Shown piece by piece: positions 5,541 through 5,725 of a stretch of 5,725 nt of DNA. Each line of letters begins with the position of its first letter. Within the stretch, counting starts at the first letter, position 1. This DNA is from an uncultured Veillonella sp. (GTDB lineage: Bacteria; Bacillota; Negativicutes; Veillonellales; Veillonellaceae). The DNA lies in the NCBI GenBank assembly GCA_937930265.1, contig CALGLI010000415.1:1-5725 (forward strand), written 5' to 3'. The translations under genes were made by a program, and so were the position numbers. The notes under the pieces were generated by a model, which was not told the DNA's origin, did not search any database, and saw nothing but the letters and a program-made list of their open reading frames with translations.

Positions 5541-5725
5541 AAGCACAACAAGAGGGATTTCTCTACATGGATGTATTAGCTTCGCTGTTTGTTATGAGTC
5601 TATTATGTTCCACTTTATTTGTACTTATGATAAGCAGCATCCAACAATATAAGAAGATGATGGATGAAGATAGAACTTTGCAAGCTATGATTTTGTATAT
5701 GGAAGAGGGGAAAGCAACCTATGCA
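5537..5725 (+). CDS. Minor pseudopilin, N-terminal part (runs off the right edge, TTG start)
   Basis: Sixty-three codons are visible. The initiation TTG overlaps the previous stop as TTGA. The predicted leader is only seven residues (M-KAQQEG) and is followed by FLYMDVLASLFVMSLLCSTLFVLMI, a prepilin hydrophobic helix, then SSIQQYKKMMDED and a charged continuation. Cleavage after Gly7 gives mature Phe1. The residue at mature position 5 is Asp (codon 5570-5572) instead of the near-invariant Glu. The position in the operon is that of ComGE/ComGF or GspI/J/K-type minor subunits. In type II systems the tip pseudopilin GspK also departs from Glu5, so a tip role is possible but unproven. The reading frame is open to the window end and the C-terminal domain cannot be seen. 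Confidence 0.78.
   Translation, partial: MKAQQEGFLYMDVLASLFVMSLLCSTLFVLMISSIQQYKKMMDEDRTLQAMILYMEEGKATYA

Noticed and set aside
1..5725. CRISPR array, insertion sequence, tRNA, or a novel defence or mobile system
   Set aside because: There are no regularly spaced direct repeats, no transposase or integrase motifs, no flanking terminal repeats and no tRNA-like cloverleaf. The genes fit one known pilus machine.

Overview
This window most likely comes from a low-to-mid GC Firmicute, and probably from the diderm class Negativicutes (Veillonella and relatives). The evidence is AT-leaning codon use, strong AGGAGG-type ribosome binding sites, TTG start use, and a ComG-like type IV pilus cluster. 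I cannot confirm the genus from sequence alone.

Region 1 (1-503) is the 3' end of a gene for an SGNH-type hydrolase/O-acetyltransferase domain. It probably forms the C-terminal part of a membrane acyltransferase of the OatA kind. Its transcription appears to end at a long two-tier hairpin terminator (549-598).

Region 2 (504-864) has no protein gene but is dense in signals. There is a leftward hairpin with a T-tract that makes sense only as minus-strand RNA. A good sigma-A-type promoter lies just upstream of it on the minus strand. Together they outline an undescribed small RNA of about 60 nt (roughly 700 to 638, minus). A weaker rightward promoter shares the same -35 bases. Rightward of that is a 24-bp inverted repeat in the leader of the following operon, then a near-perfect Shine-Dalgarno.

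Region 3 (865-5725) is one tightly packed operon for a type IV pilus or competence pseudopilus. In order it encodes an assembly ATPase (PilB/GspE/ComGA type), a retraction ATPase (PilT), the inner-membrane platform protein (PilC/GspF/ComGB), a major prepilin (ComGC/GspG/PilA-like), a compact prepilin peptidase (PilD type), a GspH/ComGD-like minor pseudopilin, and the start of another minor pseudopilin that begins at TTG and runs off the window. Three junctions are 4-base stop/start overlaps (ATGA, ATGA, TTGA) and the others are 8-23 nt gaps, so expression is almost certainly coordinated.

The products form one machine. The peptidase trims the prepilins at the membrane, PilB drives their addition on the PilC platform, and PilT disassembles the fibre. 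DNA uptake and/or twitching are the expected outputs. No secretin, alignment proteins or PilM/N/O are present, although the operon continues past the right edge.

Unusual points are the stripped-down assembly ATPase (no N1 domain, no tetracysteine zinc site), a divergent PilT C-terminal motif, a peptidase without the usual zinc-binding/methyltransferase domain, and a pseudopilin with Asp instead of Glu at mature position 5.
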